Positions 23,520 through 35,770 of a stretch of DNA of 64,000 nt are shown here, piece by piece. The translations under genes were made by a program, and so were the position numbers. Each line of letters starts with the position of its first letter. Within the stretch, counting starts at the first letter, position 1. The notes under the pieces are model-generated. The model did no database searches. It was not told where the DNA came from and was given only the letters and a program-made list of their open reading frames with translations. The stretch comes from Thamnaconus septentrionalis (taxonomy: Eukaryota > Chordata > Actinopteri > Tetraodontiformes > Monacanthidae), in assembly GCA_009823395.1 (NCBI GenBank), contig CM020507.1:7524501-7588500 (forward strand), given 5' to 3'.

Positions 23520-24080
23520 TTCCTTCGGTGGGAGCGCAGCTAGCCTGCTAGCCTGCCTCCTAGGCCGGCGACCAAGCCAGGACGAACGGCAGTTGTGACA
23601 GAAACTGCCCCGCCGTCACTCGTGCTTTAGTTTTAGGGGGACGTTGCAAAAACCAAATGCCCGACAAAGTCTTCTGTGCATCTTACGGCCAAATTCCATC
23701 TGGAAATACTGTGTGTGTGTGTGTGTGGTGGTGGTGGTGGTGTGGGGGTTCCCAGGCCGCTGTCAGCTAGCTTCACCCGCTTCAACAAGCCATCAACGGG
23801 TCAGCCCGGCGTCACCCATCCCCTCTCCGCCGCCGCAGCAGCAACTTTCCGCCGCCGTCGTCGCCTCCTCGGGATCGGAACTTAGAACCGCTACTCCATT
23901 ACTCGAGTTCAAAACTTTCCCCGTCGCCGAAATTTTAACTGTGGATGATGGAATCCTCGGAGCAGAGGTTGCGGCGACAGATGAGCAGGACAAGTGACAT
24001 GACTGACAAGTTGTCAAGCGCGGTGCTTCGGCCCACAGCTAGCCTCGCTTGTGGCAGTCAGTGGCAGCTGAGCTGAAGGC
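23520..24080 (-). promoter_or_regulatory. CpG-rich promoter and probable non-coding first exon of jak2
   Basis: A block rich in CG dinucleotides (CCGCCGCCGTCGTCGCC, GCCCGGCGTCACCC) in otherwise AT-rich DNA, upstream of the jak2 ATG on its coding strand. A strong minus-strand donor, GGAA then GTAAGT, lies at 23519-23514. The exact transcription start cannot be read from sequence alone. A (GT)n(GGT)n run lies at 23710-23743 inside it. Confidence 0.6.
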
Positions 24081-24090
24081 GTCGGACTAG

Positions 24091-24206
24091 TAGTCAACAA
24101 ACCAGCCTCTCCCACCACGCTAGTGCTGCCTTCAGGTGCCTCGGTAATAGTCAACAAACCAGCCTCTCCACCACGCAAGTAGTGCTGCCTTTAGGTGCCT
24201 CGGTAA
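24091..24206. repeat. Tandem duplication, two units of 57 and 59 bp
   Basis: Unit 1 at 24091-24147 and unit 2 at 24148-24206 both start TAGTCAACAAACCAGCCTCT and end GGTGCCTCGGTAA, with only a few differences. It sits just upstream of the jak2 promoter block. Confidence 0.9.
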
Positions 24207-24217
24207 AAAAAGAATGG

Positions 24218-24486
24218 ATTTCAGACTTCGATACGATATTTTGGATATTTTGAAAAGTATTGATTTTCGATACGATTTTTTTTTGGCCGGGGTGTGTAGA
24301 TCGTGCTGAAGTCTCGCCAATCTCCCTCCACTCCTGCCTAACAGGGAGAGAGCTCTGACTGTATGTGTGTGTGTTGGCGCAAGTCGAGTACCGATATAGT
24401 GATACTATTGAAAAGTCATATTGAACCGTTTTTAGTTTTCAATATTGATATTTAATTGATATATCGATATTTTAGACAACACTAGT
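24218..24486. repeat. Possible dispersed repeat rich in CGATA motifs
   Basis: Motifs such as TTCGATACGATATTTTGGAT, TTTTCGATACGATTTTT and ATATCGATATTTTAGACAAC recur in both orientations. The ending TAGACAACACTAG resembles the end of common fish DNA elements. Boundaries and class are uncertain. Confidence 0.35.
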
Positions 24487-25012
24487 AGAGAGAAAGAGAA
24501 AACATTGCAACATTAACCCCTTTGTCTTGCAGGTTCTGCTTGCGTTAAGCTTTATTGACAAAAACAAAATAAATTAATGAATATGGCCTGAAATTTGTCA
24601 AATGCGGCATAGATGTAATAAAAACAATTAGCTCTCACAGTGCAACTAAAAAAGTGCAGAATTGTGTTACGGATTAATCAAACAAAAGTTACTTTGTCTC
24701 ATCATATTAGTTGCCAACTGAATCTTGCTTAAATTGAAGTGGGAGGAATTAAACATTCTGGGAAGCCTGAAGAAGGCAACATCTTCCCGGCACCAGTCAG
24801 TTTGTCAATCACTGCAACAACGCCCAGGAAATAGAAAAAAATTAATAATAATAAAAAAAAATGTTTTTTTTTTAGTTTAATCATTTTGTTAGATACCTTA
24901 AGGTTTTAGATGTTACAAATGTTTTTGATGTCAAATGTTTTATTACATATCCTCAGACTTACTTATTTATGATGTATATAAATAGGAATTTTATTATATG
25001 GGTAGAATAAGC

Positions 25013-25145
25013 CAGGGGTTCCCAAACTTTTCCACACCATGGCCCCCAGTGTTTGGCCAAGGACTCTTTTCAAAAACCAACAGACAATGTCACAAAAATT
25101 TTTCTTCCCAGACCCAGTCTACCCCATCTCCATTTGACATATAAA
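25013..25145 (+). mobile_element. hAT-like element end
   Basis: It begins CAGGGGTTCCCAAACTTTTC, followed by CCATGGCCCCCAG, the usual start of hAT-type non-autonomous elements. The far end was not found; the (ATA)n at 25146 may have expanded inside it. Confidence 0.4.
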
Positions 25146-25147
25146 TG

Positions 25148-25230
<83 letters not shown>
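25146..25230. repeat. (ATA)n microsatellite, about 85 bp
   Basis: Uninterrupted trinucleotide repeat of ATA/TAA. The frame that reads it as poly-isoleucine is an artefact. Confidence 0.97.
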
Positions 25231-28200
25231 TATCATTATCAATAGAAGATTATTTGATCCTGTTATCTATTCTTTATTTGTATTTTTCTTATCTTCTACC
25301 CAATTTTATGTGGCGCTCTTACTTGGAAACACTGAAATAAGCAAAAATTTCATTCCACACATTGATTTCAGTTAATTATACCTGGTAAGGAGGATTTGTT
25401 CTCAACAAGTAAATAATAACAATCACAGGTCATGATTTTGACACTCACTTTGTGTTGAGGTGATTTAAAACAAACTACAAATGTATATCAAAAACATTCC
25501 AGGACAAATACGGAAAAAAAGAAAGGCCACAAAATCTCCCTTCAGATTGTTTAATATTAATCACCATTAGAATTAGTTGAATGTGGATTTAGAGGCATGG
25601 CTCTCTCAAACACAGCACAATGAAGTGACAGCAATTCTACCAGGACTCAATAATCAGTTTATTTGTCATGAAACATAAACATTGTGAAATGCCAGAATAG
25701 TGGTTAGTTTCTTCAGGTCCTGAAAAAGGGAACAGGGTAGCAAAATGGGTGGAGTGATTTGAGGTTCCTCGGTTGAGGAGGGATGACACATTCTTTAAAA
25801 ATACTTTTCCAGGCACTGCTGTTACCTCACTATTCAGCAGCCAGCAAAATGCTCCGCCTGCGCACTGCTGGTCTCAATCATCTCATCACTAAAAAGGCCT
25901 ACAGAGAGGAATCAGCCGCAGCAGACCCATGGCATTCTGTAAACAGCAGGCCTTCAGGGTGACGGTCACGGCTGATTCTGACTACCCTTCTCCCCCTCAC
26001 CACATTCATGCAGCAAGTCTTTGATTCTGCCATTTGAATTTTTTTTATGATTTCTTTGAGTTGCTCCTTTATTTATTTAATTGAAAAAAGCCCTTACCAA
26101 GCGTACAGATGGGTTCAAACAGGGTGAAAGTCGAGTATTATTTTTCAAAAGAAAAAGTCATTTTACTGATGACGAGTTTTTGTAGTACAGTTGATAGGAC
26201 AGAATCATCCTGTGTCATCATAAAAATGAAAAAACAAAACAAACCAAAACAAACAAACACAAAGACATGCAGCGTGCCTCTAAATGTTCACGACACCATT
26301 TCGGTCAAAAGCACTTCGGCTTGTCGAACAGACGACCCAGGACAAGACACGCTGAGTGAAAAGGGGTGGAGACAAATAGTTGGAGCGGCATCCAGGCTGT
26401 GCATCAAAAGGTGCTGCAAGGCAAACACGCGTCCTTTGGTGGGACCCACTGGCAACACACCTGATGCACGCACACGCGCCATTTGACAAATAAAAGCATT
26501 ATAGGAGGGTCCTGAGGCATTCAGGTGTCAATTGCCTTAATGCCCACACTTGCACGCACACACACACACGCACGCACGCACACACACACCTTAGCAGCAG
26601 ATTGTGTTCTGCTCCAACACTTTTTTTTCCTGTAGTGATTTAGAAACACAATCACAGCCGGTTTGCCTACAGCAGGGGCAGGAGGTGATGGTGGCGGTGC
26701 GGGGGGGGACTGAGAGACGCAAGAGGCAAACGGCAAGAGGAATCTAAAAAATGGGATGGGGTTTCCATGATCTGTGAAAGGAGAAACTACACTTTTTCTT
26801 TGGGACATGCAGCTCTTCACTTCCTTCTTCAATAAGATTCATCATGGCTGCACTTCCTCATGATTTTTGTTCACTTAAGAGAGGTAATTTCAGCCTGACA
26901 TTTTTCGCTGGCACTGACTCTCCCTCCATCACAGGCCTCTTTTCACAAGCGACGTACACAGTGACTCTTTAAAAAGAAGAATAAAGTTTGTGGAACTGAA
27001 AATCTGAGGCGTCGCATTGAAAACGGGACGCAGTGAGAGACAGTCAGAAGCTTCCCGCTCAAACCCAGAGCCTTACTGAAAGACACGCACCATCACAGAC
27101 AAGAATAATAATCAGGATATATCAGAGATCCCAGCGGCACCGTCTCAAGAATACTTACCACTAGGGTGTGCTACTAGTACGCAAGTTGCATGGCAAAGGA
27201 GAAAAGACAGGTTAAAAAAACAAAAGAAAACAAAGATGATGATGAAAGAGGAAGTGGAGGGGAAACAGGCATGCCAAAAAGGCTGTGACGAGGTGAAAAA
27301 ATAGAAAGACTGAGGCTAAATGTGTTTTCATTGTATCCCCTTGTGATTCAAAACGGTGTCTCCAATGGGCTTCTGTGCCTGAAACTCACCACCTGCGTCT
27401 CTTGTCTCTCTCTCTCTCTCTCTCTCCCTCTGTCACACACACACACACACACAAACACACGCACACACACTTCAGCTGGAACCTCAAATGTTACATAACT
27501 AAAAACTGTTTATCGGTTCATTCATCTTATTATTTGCTATGATTAGTATTGGTCACTGTCACATTTCCTTTTGGAATAGAATACATACAGGCACAGGCAG
27601 AAATGTATCTTCGTGTGCAAATGCATTCTGATACATACTTAAACAGCACTACAAGACACACACATCCACACATGTGTGAACATGAAACCTCTAAACGAAA
27701 TGTACAAGATAGAAGGTGCAGAATAAAACAAAAAAATGTCAACAGCGCAACACAACACAAGGTAAAGTGTAAATTGATATAAAAACAATAAATAAAACAA
27801 TAGATCAGTGAGGTTACACGCAGCATACTGCTAGTTGCAGGCACCCAGCAATATGTAACCGACTTTCAATGGAAATAAGCTAATTTGATGATAACAAAAA
27901 AAGAAGTTTTGGTCCCAGAGATGACTGGCATGAGCGCACAGAACTGTCACTTCACAGTGATTTTTTTTGAAGAATTAATCGATCATGAAAAGGGAACAAA
28001 AACAACACCAACAGTCAAAGGTTAAAGATACAGAATCATCAGTGTCAAGAGGAAGAGGGTGGGCAGTTTAGCTGATGCATGAAGATAAAGTTGACAAGAA
28101 AAAATGTTTGCAGTCTCATAAAACAAATGTCTCATTGATTCCCGTTGCGTAAAAGGAAAACAACATAGCATTTCCTATCTCCAGAAGGGCCTCGTGCATG

Positions 28201-31200
28201 GCTGTCAGCACCATCATTTTGCACCACATGAGCACCAAAACAAACAAGGTTCTGCTGGGAAACAGCACTTTAGCGCCCTAGCTATCAATCTTTAGCCGCT
28301 TCTCAGGGCAAGCTAACTCCAATGCATTCACTGCACTTGCATGGCCTCAACCAACAGCATAACCTATCTAAGGAAATAAAAATGTTAACTTCAGTGTCCC
28401 GTTTGCTGTTCAAATGTGTTTTAACAGCAAACAGACCAAGTCTCCAATCTCTCTCAAGTGCTCGTGCACTGAAAGATCTGAGTTTGACATCGAGCGAAAG
28501 GACGCAGAACGCATTAGATGTGTTTGATACACACACCAAAAAAAACTCCAGTGGGCACAGCCTGGAGGCCCAAATTACCACAAGGAGCCACCGTGCTCTT
28601 CTATCTGCCAGCCAATCAAATTGAGCGATGATTATCATGCGAGAGACAGGCACGCTGGCCTTTATACACTTCTCCCCCGACAGACAGTTATCCTTCCTTC
28701 TCCTCGCAACACTGAAAGCTTTCCTCTCGCCTCCCCACCACCCCCACGCACACTCACACAGTTGCTTGTCTTTCTTCTCATCTATCATCCATCTTCCAAG
28801 GCGCTCTTCTTTCCCCAGGAAAAGGTCTCCTGAACTTTAAATACATCTCAAGATTCCGTTTTTCGGAAATGCCATTACACGGACCGACCGCCTTAGCCGC
28901 CTCGGGAGCTACATCTCAGTGATGAAATTCTCACTCGACTGGTGGCCAAACAAACCGGACGCCACACACCTGTGGTGACACGTTCTGCAGACTCGTAACG
29001 TGACAATGTTTTATATGTATTTGTGTTTGTATATAAATCCTGGCAAATGTCTGTGGGTTGTTTGCTGTATGGTTCAGTCTTGTTTAAAATGTCTTCATCC
29101 GTTGGTTGAATTGTATGTTTTTACGCCCATAAGTTCACTGCCTTTTTCCCTTTGTGCACATACAAGAACTAAAACTCCAAGTCACAATCTGAGGGAATTT
29201 GTACACAATCTAATTTTTTACAAAACTTAACACACATTACACTATTTATCACTTGCCGCTGGGGTAAAATGGTTTCAACCCCATTTAAACTGAACTTGTG
29301 AGTGTCTGCAAAACTCAGCAACTACCAGTCTGGGCTTTGATTGGACGAGAGAAGTCCAGCTGGACAGCTTCAGCTGCAGCAGAGCTGCGTTATGAAGCAT
29401 GTGACTCAAAAGCTGCTCTCTGACTGTGTCTCATAATGGAGCTAGACTGTTGAGATGCCATGGCTGCAACCATGAAATATTTATGTAATATATTCACAGC
29501 TTTGTCTAACAACACTGCAGCTGTTCCTTTTGTTTCTTTTCAATTGCACTTTTTGTCCAATTAATTGGTCGTACTTCTTCTTTGTGAAGAAGGCAAACAA
29601 AAGCAATTTTTTTGCCAACGAGAAACAAGATTTTCACATCTTGTTTTTCTGGCACACCCCAGCATGAAAGATTCTATTATTGCATAGGTCCATAAGCTTT
29701 CTTTCGAGCAAAATGCAAAAGTCATCTTAAATCTGTATGTGAGGAAGACTTTATTACTGCTGATAAGATAGGAAGACTGGAAGCCTCTAATTTTGAAAGT
29801 TAGAAGTGGATTTTTCAGAAGAGAGTTGTGAAAAAATGTCAAATTCCTAAAATAAAAGAAAAAGCTATCCAGTGACAGCCCATCTCTCTGAGAGATGTTT
29901 TTGCCCCCTTCCAAACATATGGAGGGTGAAACAAAGCAGTTAAAACTCAATGTGCTAAATATGGGCTAAGTTTGGGTCTTGGATGACCTAAAGTCAGAAA
30001 GGTACAACAGCTGCAATTTTGATTCAGGAATTGTTTTGCATGCAATGTATTGATCATTTACATAAATGTAATCTTTTTTATTCCTACATGCATTTAGTCA
30101 CATAGCGCCAACCAACGACAGTGGGCTGCTGGACAGATTGTAAATCTTACTCCTCACATGTTGCACATTGAAAAAAACAAGAGGGAAGGGACAATAAACA
30201 CACATCAAACTGAGGGACGTGCTGTTATTCCTGTCCATGCGCCTGTCATTTACATGTTCACACCAAGACCACTCACCCCCGTGAGGTCTGTGTCCCACTT
30301 ATCCCTACTGCTGACACTTTTTTTTTCTTTTTTGCAATTCTGAGTGTGTTTGTGGCAAAAAGCGTCTATATGTCTGCCTCTGTGGCCTGGTATTCCTGTC
30401 TGTATCCATGTGTCTCTGGCTGAGATGGCTATTCCCTCTGCCAGAAAACGTCCTGCGGCAAGAATCTGGGCTTGAGAAAGTGTCCGCGGCTCTGTCGATA
30501 TGTGACGTGGTGCCAAATTGGGCACGGAGCCACTTTCGATTAGCATGGTCCAACACTGCCCATGCACAGCGAAAGCACTGCCAGAAAGTTGTTGAGTGCT
30601 GAGAGAGAATGCATATCGCCAAAAAAACAAGTTTGAGAGGCTACAAACAAAAACACGTGACTGCCAAACACTGTCCCAAGATGTGACAAACCAAAAAGAA
30701 TAATAATTAGGAAATTATGATGGGACAGCCTCTGCAATTTTTTTGACTTGATTTGCAAACAATTAGCAAGAAATAGGGAATTACGGAATATTTTATTTGT
30801 GAAAAACACTCTTTAGGTTTTGATGTTTTAAACATTTGTTTGTGTTATGTGTTGACATTTTATTGTGTGGTTAATGCTGTAGGACATGAAAAACATTCTT
30901 CAATCAATAATGTCTTAATTTCCAAGCTAATTTAAAGCTAAACTTTAGTCGATCACTAAAATGATTCTGCTTTTGCATTTGTTTGCAGTGCATACAGCAC
31001 ATACATAAGTAACTCTGGGCACTGTTCAGGTGTCTTTGCTCCCAGCTAAGGTTATCTTATAGCAAACAATTCAAGGTGATGCTGGCTAGTCGACAGTTTC
31101 CCTTGGAAAAAAGAATCACAGCTTCAAGAAAATCTTCATTTTCCCCGAAAGGCCAATTAGTTTTGAAGCCTGCAGTAAAAAAACCTATCAACAACAAAAA

Positions 31201-34200
31201 GAATCAAACATATACGACAAACAAGAAACATAGGTGCAAATCAATACATACAAAAACACTGGATTATTCAGAGAGCCAATCGCAGCAAGAAGAACAAATA
31301 CATTCACATTCATTCATATTCAATTCATAATTTGTGATGGATTCAGTTCAGTTCAGCAAGCCATCTTTCCAAACTGCTTTATCCACATGTGACATCTGCT
31401 GTTCCTGAATGCCAAAATTTTGTCAGGTCCGCTTTGGCATATCAACTTTTAGTGGTGCAGAAAGTTCTGGTTGCATGATTACACAACTGATGCTCTGGTG
31501 TGGGGCTTTTGAAAGTTGAAAGCGTAAAAGAATGTGGCTGTGGGCAGGACACAGCTGTATTTAGAGTATTAAGAGTACTGTAACTGCCGGAGGAAAACAT
31601 ACATGGCCCAGCGCTTATATGCCACAGCTAGCATGTTGGGTTGTGTTGCTTCCTGGAGGCTGTTCAGCTTGGACAGGCAGTCACTGCAGTGCAGGCTCCC
31701 TTGGGCACGTTGTTCCACCACAGTTAAACTTGGACAAAATGGAGCCCATTGAAATTAAAAGTGAATGGGATGATGCGGTTAAAATCAACCTGAAGGGGGC
31801 AGCAATGCAGACTTTGACTATGGACTTGTCTCAGCTCTGGGGCCAACCACAGACCAAGAAAGGCCAGAAATGACGGATAAGCACAGCAAGTCTCTACCTG
31901 AGGAAGGACGTTCTACACGGATTCAGGTGAAGAAGAGCATGTTCTTCTTCACCTGATGTGTGAAAACCTGGCAGTCGAAACCTGTTTGGAAGTCCAGAGA
32001 TTGGTTTCAGGCTCAGGGCCATCTTGAGCTTCTGGTCTGTTCTGTAACTGGAAGATTCCACATTTAGATGTGTGGGTGGTATCAGAGGTGAGCAATTATT
32101 GGAGCATGAGTGCAACAGACGGTTGGCAGAACTTTAGCTACACCCACTTTATGGCCATTTTTACTCTAAATTAAACCAAATCAGACAAAATGCACATTAG
32201 AGACTATTCAGTAGATGTATGAATTTAAGCCTCCTTTCAGTATTGTATTATAGTCTTTTTGCAACCAAGTTTGGCGGTCCCTGCTGGCCAAGCGATAGAA
32301 TACAGGTGTTTGTTACTTCTGTGATGGCTTCCTTTTTGAAACAGGACGCTCCATCCATCTCTTTGTACAGTAAATGGTGTGACCTCGCTGCTGGGCTGGC
32401 CTCGACGCACATTCACTTTGGCCACTTTGTCGGGTCCTCTGTAGAAGTTGTAGAACAAAATGTTTTGTGATGTGCTTTGAGGGCGCCGCGAAATTGGCGA
32501 TTTTCTGCTGAAACAAACATAGGAAGCAATATCAGGTTCTCTGTGGTGGTTGAAATAACCCAATTTTCCCTTGTTCCTCGGTCGCTTTCGCTGTGTCAGC
32601 CAATAGGATGACGCCACTCTTTCTTTCTGCCTCCCCTCCTCCCTGCTCCCCAGTCTCCCCTCCCTCTCGCTGCTGTGTGGGAACCTGGTTAACAAGCCAT
32701 TTAGGCCCCGTTTTCTCTACTCCCTAATCAGACATGCAATATTCATACACGTCTGTCACTCACGCAGACACATTAGCCCTATCATTCCCTCCCTTCCCTC
32801 CTCTCTCCCTCAATTCCTCATCTCTGCCCATCTCTTCCCGCACCCACAACCCTTATCTTTCCGCCGCCCACTTTCATTTCCCCACCACTTCCTCTCGGTC
32901 CGCCCTCCCTTTCACCCGTTTGATCTCCCGCTCCGTTTACCCATCTGGGTACATTGAAACAGTGAGACGTCTTTGGTTTTTCCGCTCGTGCGCTCAAATT
33001 AGGTGGCAGGCGGTGGAAACTTTTTGGCTTTTCACGAAAGCTTCAATGCAGTTATCAATAATAATATGTTGGGAGTCAGCCCGCATAATACCTTCTCAGA
33101 ACGAAATGTATTTTATGATCAAAAAAAGAGAAAGAGAATTTGCTCAGTAAGTTAATTTGTGTGAATATGAAAGTTTGCTTGCTTGGCCTGCAAAATCACC
33201 TTCCAATATAACAGGAAAAGGTATCTCCGAGGTCTGCCTACTGAAAATAAAAACACAAAAATCAGAGTCTGACATCCAATCGTGCACCAGGGAGGATGGA
33301 AGACGCCTTTTAGAGAGCTTTATACGAAACTGTAATTTAATTCCAAGAGGACCTCTGTGGGCAACTCTTACATCAAAGTAAACAGGAACTGGGCTACAAA
33401 ATGCTGCACTAAACCAAACTGTGGTCTGAACTGTAGCTGAAAACTCTCAGCAGCCATAAAGGTCAAAGCTGTCGCAGCGGCGCAGCAACATTCACTGGTC
33501 AAAGTCACAAGAAGTTAAAGTGGAGCCTTTGCACAGATTTAACGCCGGTTTTTCTCCTCCTCCGGGAGAAGCAGCTGCCTCTGCAGTTAAAGATGTGTCC
33601 TCACAGTGGTTTTGAGTTGGAGGCTGTAGAAAAAAAGCTAAGACAGCACTAATGTTTTTTTTTTCTCTTTTTCTTCACTATGTACAATTCTGTTGGCCGC
33701 TATTTAGTGAATACATGTCTAATGCGAAAAAAAACAACAACAAACCAAACCAAAACAAACAAACTTCAATCATATCAAAATTATACAACAGTGTGACCTT
33801 GATAAGCCTCCCTGGCTCACTGTGTGTCTCTACCTGTGTTTATGCTATACAGCCAATCTGTGCGAGCGTAGACGAGTATCCAAATGTAATCACAGGCAAT
33901 TATACTCCTTGCTGTTTCTCTGCGCTGCCTGGCTGTGTGTGTGTGTGTGCGTGCGTGTGTGCATACGTCTTACATTGTAGGCTATTAGGAAGTCACACGC
34001 TGATAAATGGTCTCCTCTCTGACTGCCAGTCACAGATGACAAACAAAACGGGAGGAAAAATAAACACACAAACATTGCGACCCCCCCACACCTCCAACAG
34101 TCTGATAAAGTTACACAAAAACCTTCATTCCGTCACATTCAAGCGCACCAATCACAACCGTTAGATCACTGCAACTGCAGCGTGTCGTCTTTTATTGTCA

Positions 34201-34999
34201 AAATGACTCCAGCAAGGTTCACGCTAATCTCTCTTGTGCATCAGCCACTGTTTTAAACCAACAGTAGCTTCTTCTTCCCAGACTGCTGTGCATGTGTGTC
34301 CAGAACAGTTCATGATCTCCTCTTCCTCTCGAACTCAGGATGGTTGTGAATGAAAATCGCAGTCCATCAGCAGTCTCCATGCCTGCAGAATTGCTGCCAT
34401 ATGGTTGGATGATTAGCATTAACAAGCCTGAACAGTAAAGTTAATAAAATTGCCGCTGAATTTTATATCTCAAGGGATGATCCAATAAATTGGACCTGTT
34501 GTACCACCTGCATTTTGAATGGGAAGACAAAACAAGCAAAACATAACAATTTAAGAACGTGAACATTTGTTTCCACAAATTGACATCAATTTAATTTACA
34601 GTAAATACTTGGATTCTAGCGCCTTTAATGAAAGTGTAGGACATTGTAAACAAGCTTGTGAGAATAAGTTTTAGAAGGTACCTTCGAATTAGGGCCATAT
34701 CACAGCACAGAGTTCATAACAAAACACTCCCTTAATAAGACCTGAGGTGGGACTTTTATCATGACAGACAATAAAGTCTAAATAAACTGCGTGGACACGA
34801 GAGACGCATTCAACCTGAAAACCGCCCCATGTTTCCTCCGGGGCTCTGGCTAAACGCTGGATAATATGCTTTTTAACTTCCCCGCAGGAACCGAGGCGGC
34901 GGAGAAGCCTCAACTTTATTTCCTCTTGGTGGACATCTTGTTTAGCCACGAAGGCCCGTGTTTCCAAAGTGGTACACATGTACTACACCGTGATAATGA
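25231..34999. other. Gene desert, first part: no gene recognised
   Basis: No open frame here shows conserved-domain composition or a plausible set of splice sites. It contains short (CA)n runs at 26557-26589 and 27436-27470, a (TC)n run at 27408-27430, pyrimidine-rich stretches near 28680-28800 and 32620-32920, and one perfect hairpin at 31924-31955. The rest is ordinary AT-rich intergenic sequence. Confidence 0.6.
31924..31955. other. Perfect 13-bp stem-loop in intergenic DNA
   Basis: CAGGTGAAGAAGA (31924-31936) and its exact reverse complement (31943-31955) flank the loop GCATGT. Same architecture as the jak2 intronic hairpins. Confidence 0.93.
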
Positions 35000-35019
35000 G
35001 TCTTTGCGAGCTCGTTGAG

Positions 35020-35110
35020 CAGCTGTTGAGAGTAATTAGAATTTAATCTCGGAGAGGAGAGCGCCGTGAATATTCACGCTTTGATCAAGTCAACCAGCCC
35101 GTCAATTCCT
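35020..35110. promoter_or_regulatory. Candidate conserved non-coding element
   Basis: CAGCTGTTGAGAGTAATTAG, AATTTAATCTCGG and GTGAATATTCAC combine an E-box, a TAATTA-type homeodomain core and a short palindrome in mixed-composition DNA. This is inference from composition only. Confidence 0.25.
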
Positions 35111-35559
35111 ATCTTCTCATTTTATTTTCCCCTCTCCTCATTTATTTGTCTCCTCCTCCTCCTCCTCCTCCTCCTCGCTTGCTTCTCCTTATTTGTCGTC
35201 CCGAAGGAGAAGGATCAGTTTTGCATTTTAATGGGAAAGAAATTCCCTCTCTCCTTCTGAATCTGCGCATCTATTTCCGTGCCCCCTCCCGCTCTCACCC
35301 TCCCTGTGCTCTGTTTGTCTCTGAGGGATAATGACTGCTTTGTTGCATGGATGGACGGGTGTAAAAAAGAATTAGAGCCATGGATATATGTTGCGCAACC
35401 TAAACTCGGAAAGGCCCCGTTTAAAAGTTCCCAGAGTTCTCAGGTTTCCCTGAAAACAACCATCTCTTTCCAGACATCTGCCCAGAGTGGAATCTGTGGC
35501 GACGGCAGGTCAACAGTGAGACGTGCCCCGACGCTGCTGCCGCTGTGATTTCATAGTTT

Positions 35560-35770
35560 GGTGATTTGGGAAACAACAGAATCCGGCAGTTATTTGTGCT
35601 GCGATTCTAATCAGAGGAGGCACGGCCACTTATCCAGTCGCAATCACTGACAATTACGGCCTGCACCGCGTGGTTCATTTTGTGTGTGTGTGTGTGTGTC
35701 AAAGCGCGTGTGCGCGTTTGATTAGCCAGCGTCGCGCTGATTAGTCATCAATCTTTGTGCCACAAATGCG
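35560..35770. promoter_or_regulatory. Candidate conserved non-coding element
   Basis: Complex, non-repetitive sequence of balanced composition (GAATCCGGCAGTTATTTGTG, CAATCACTGACAATTACGGC) around a (GT)n at 35680-35699, unlike its simple-repeat neighbours. It has no open frame of note. Inference only. Confidence 0.25.

Noticed and set aside
25146..25230. Poly-isoleucine reading frame
   Set aside because: Direct product of the (ATA)n microsatellite.
31619..31873. 84-codon plus-strand frame (MPQLACWVV...)
   Set aside because: No family resemblance, no promoter or splice evidence, and near the length expected by chance over this window.
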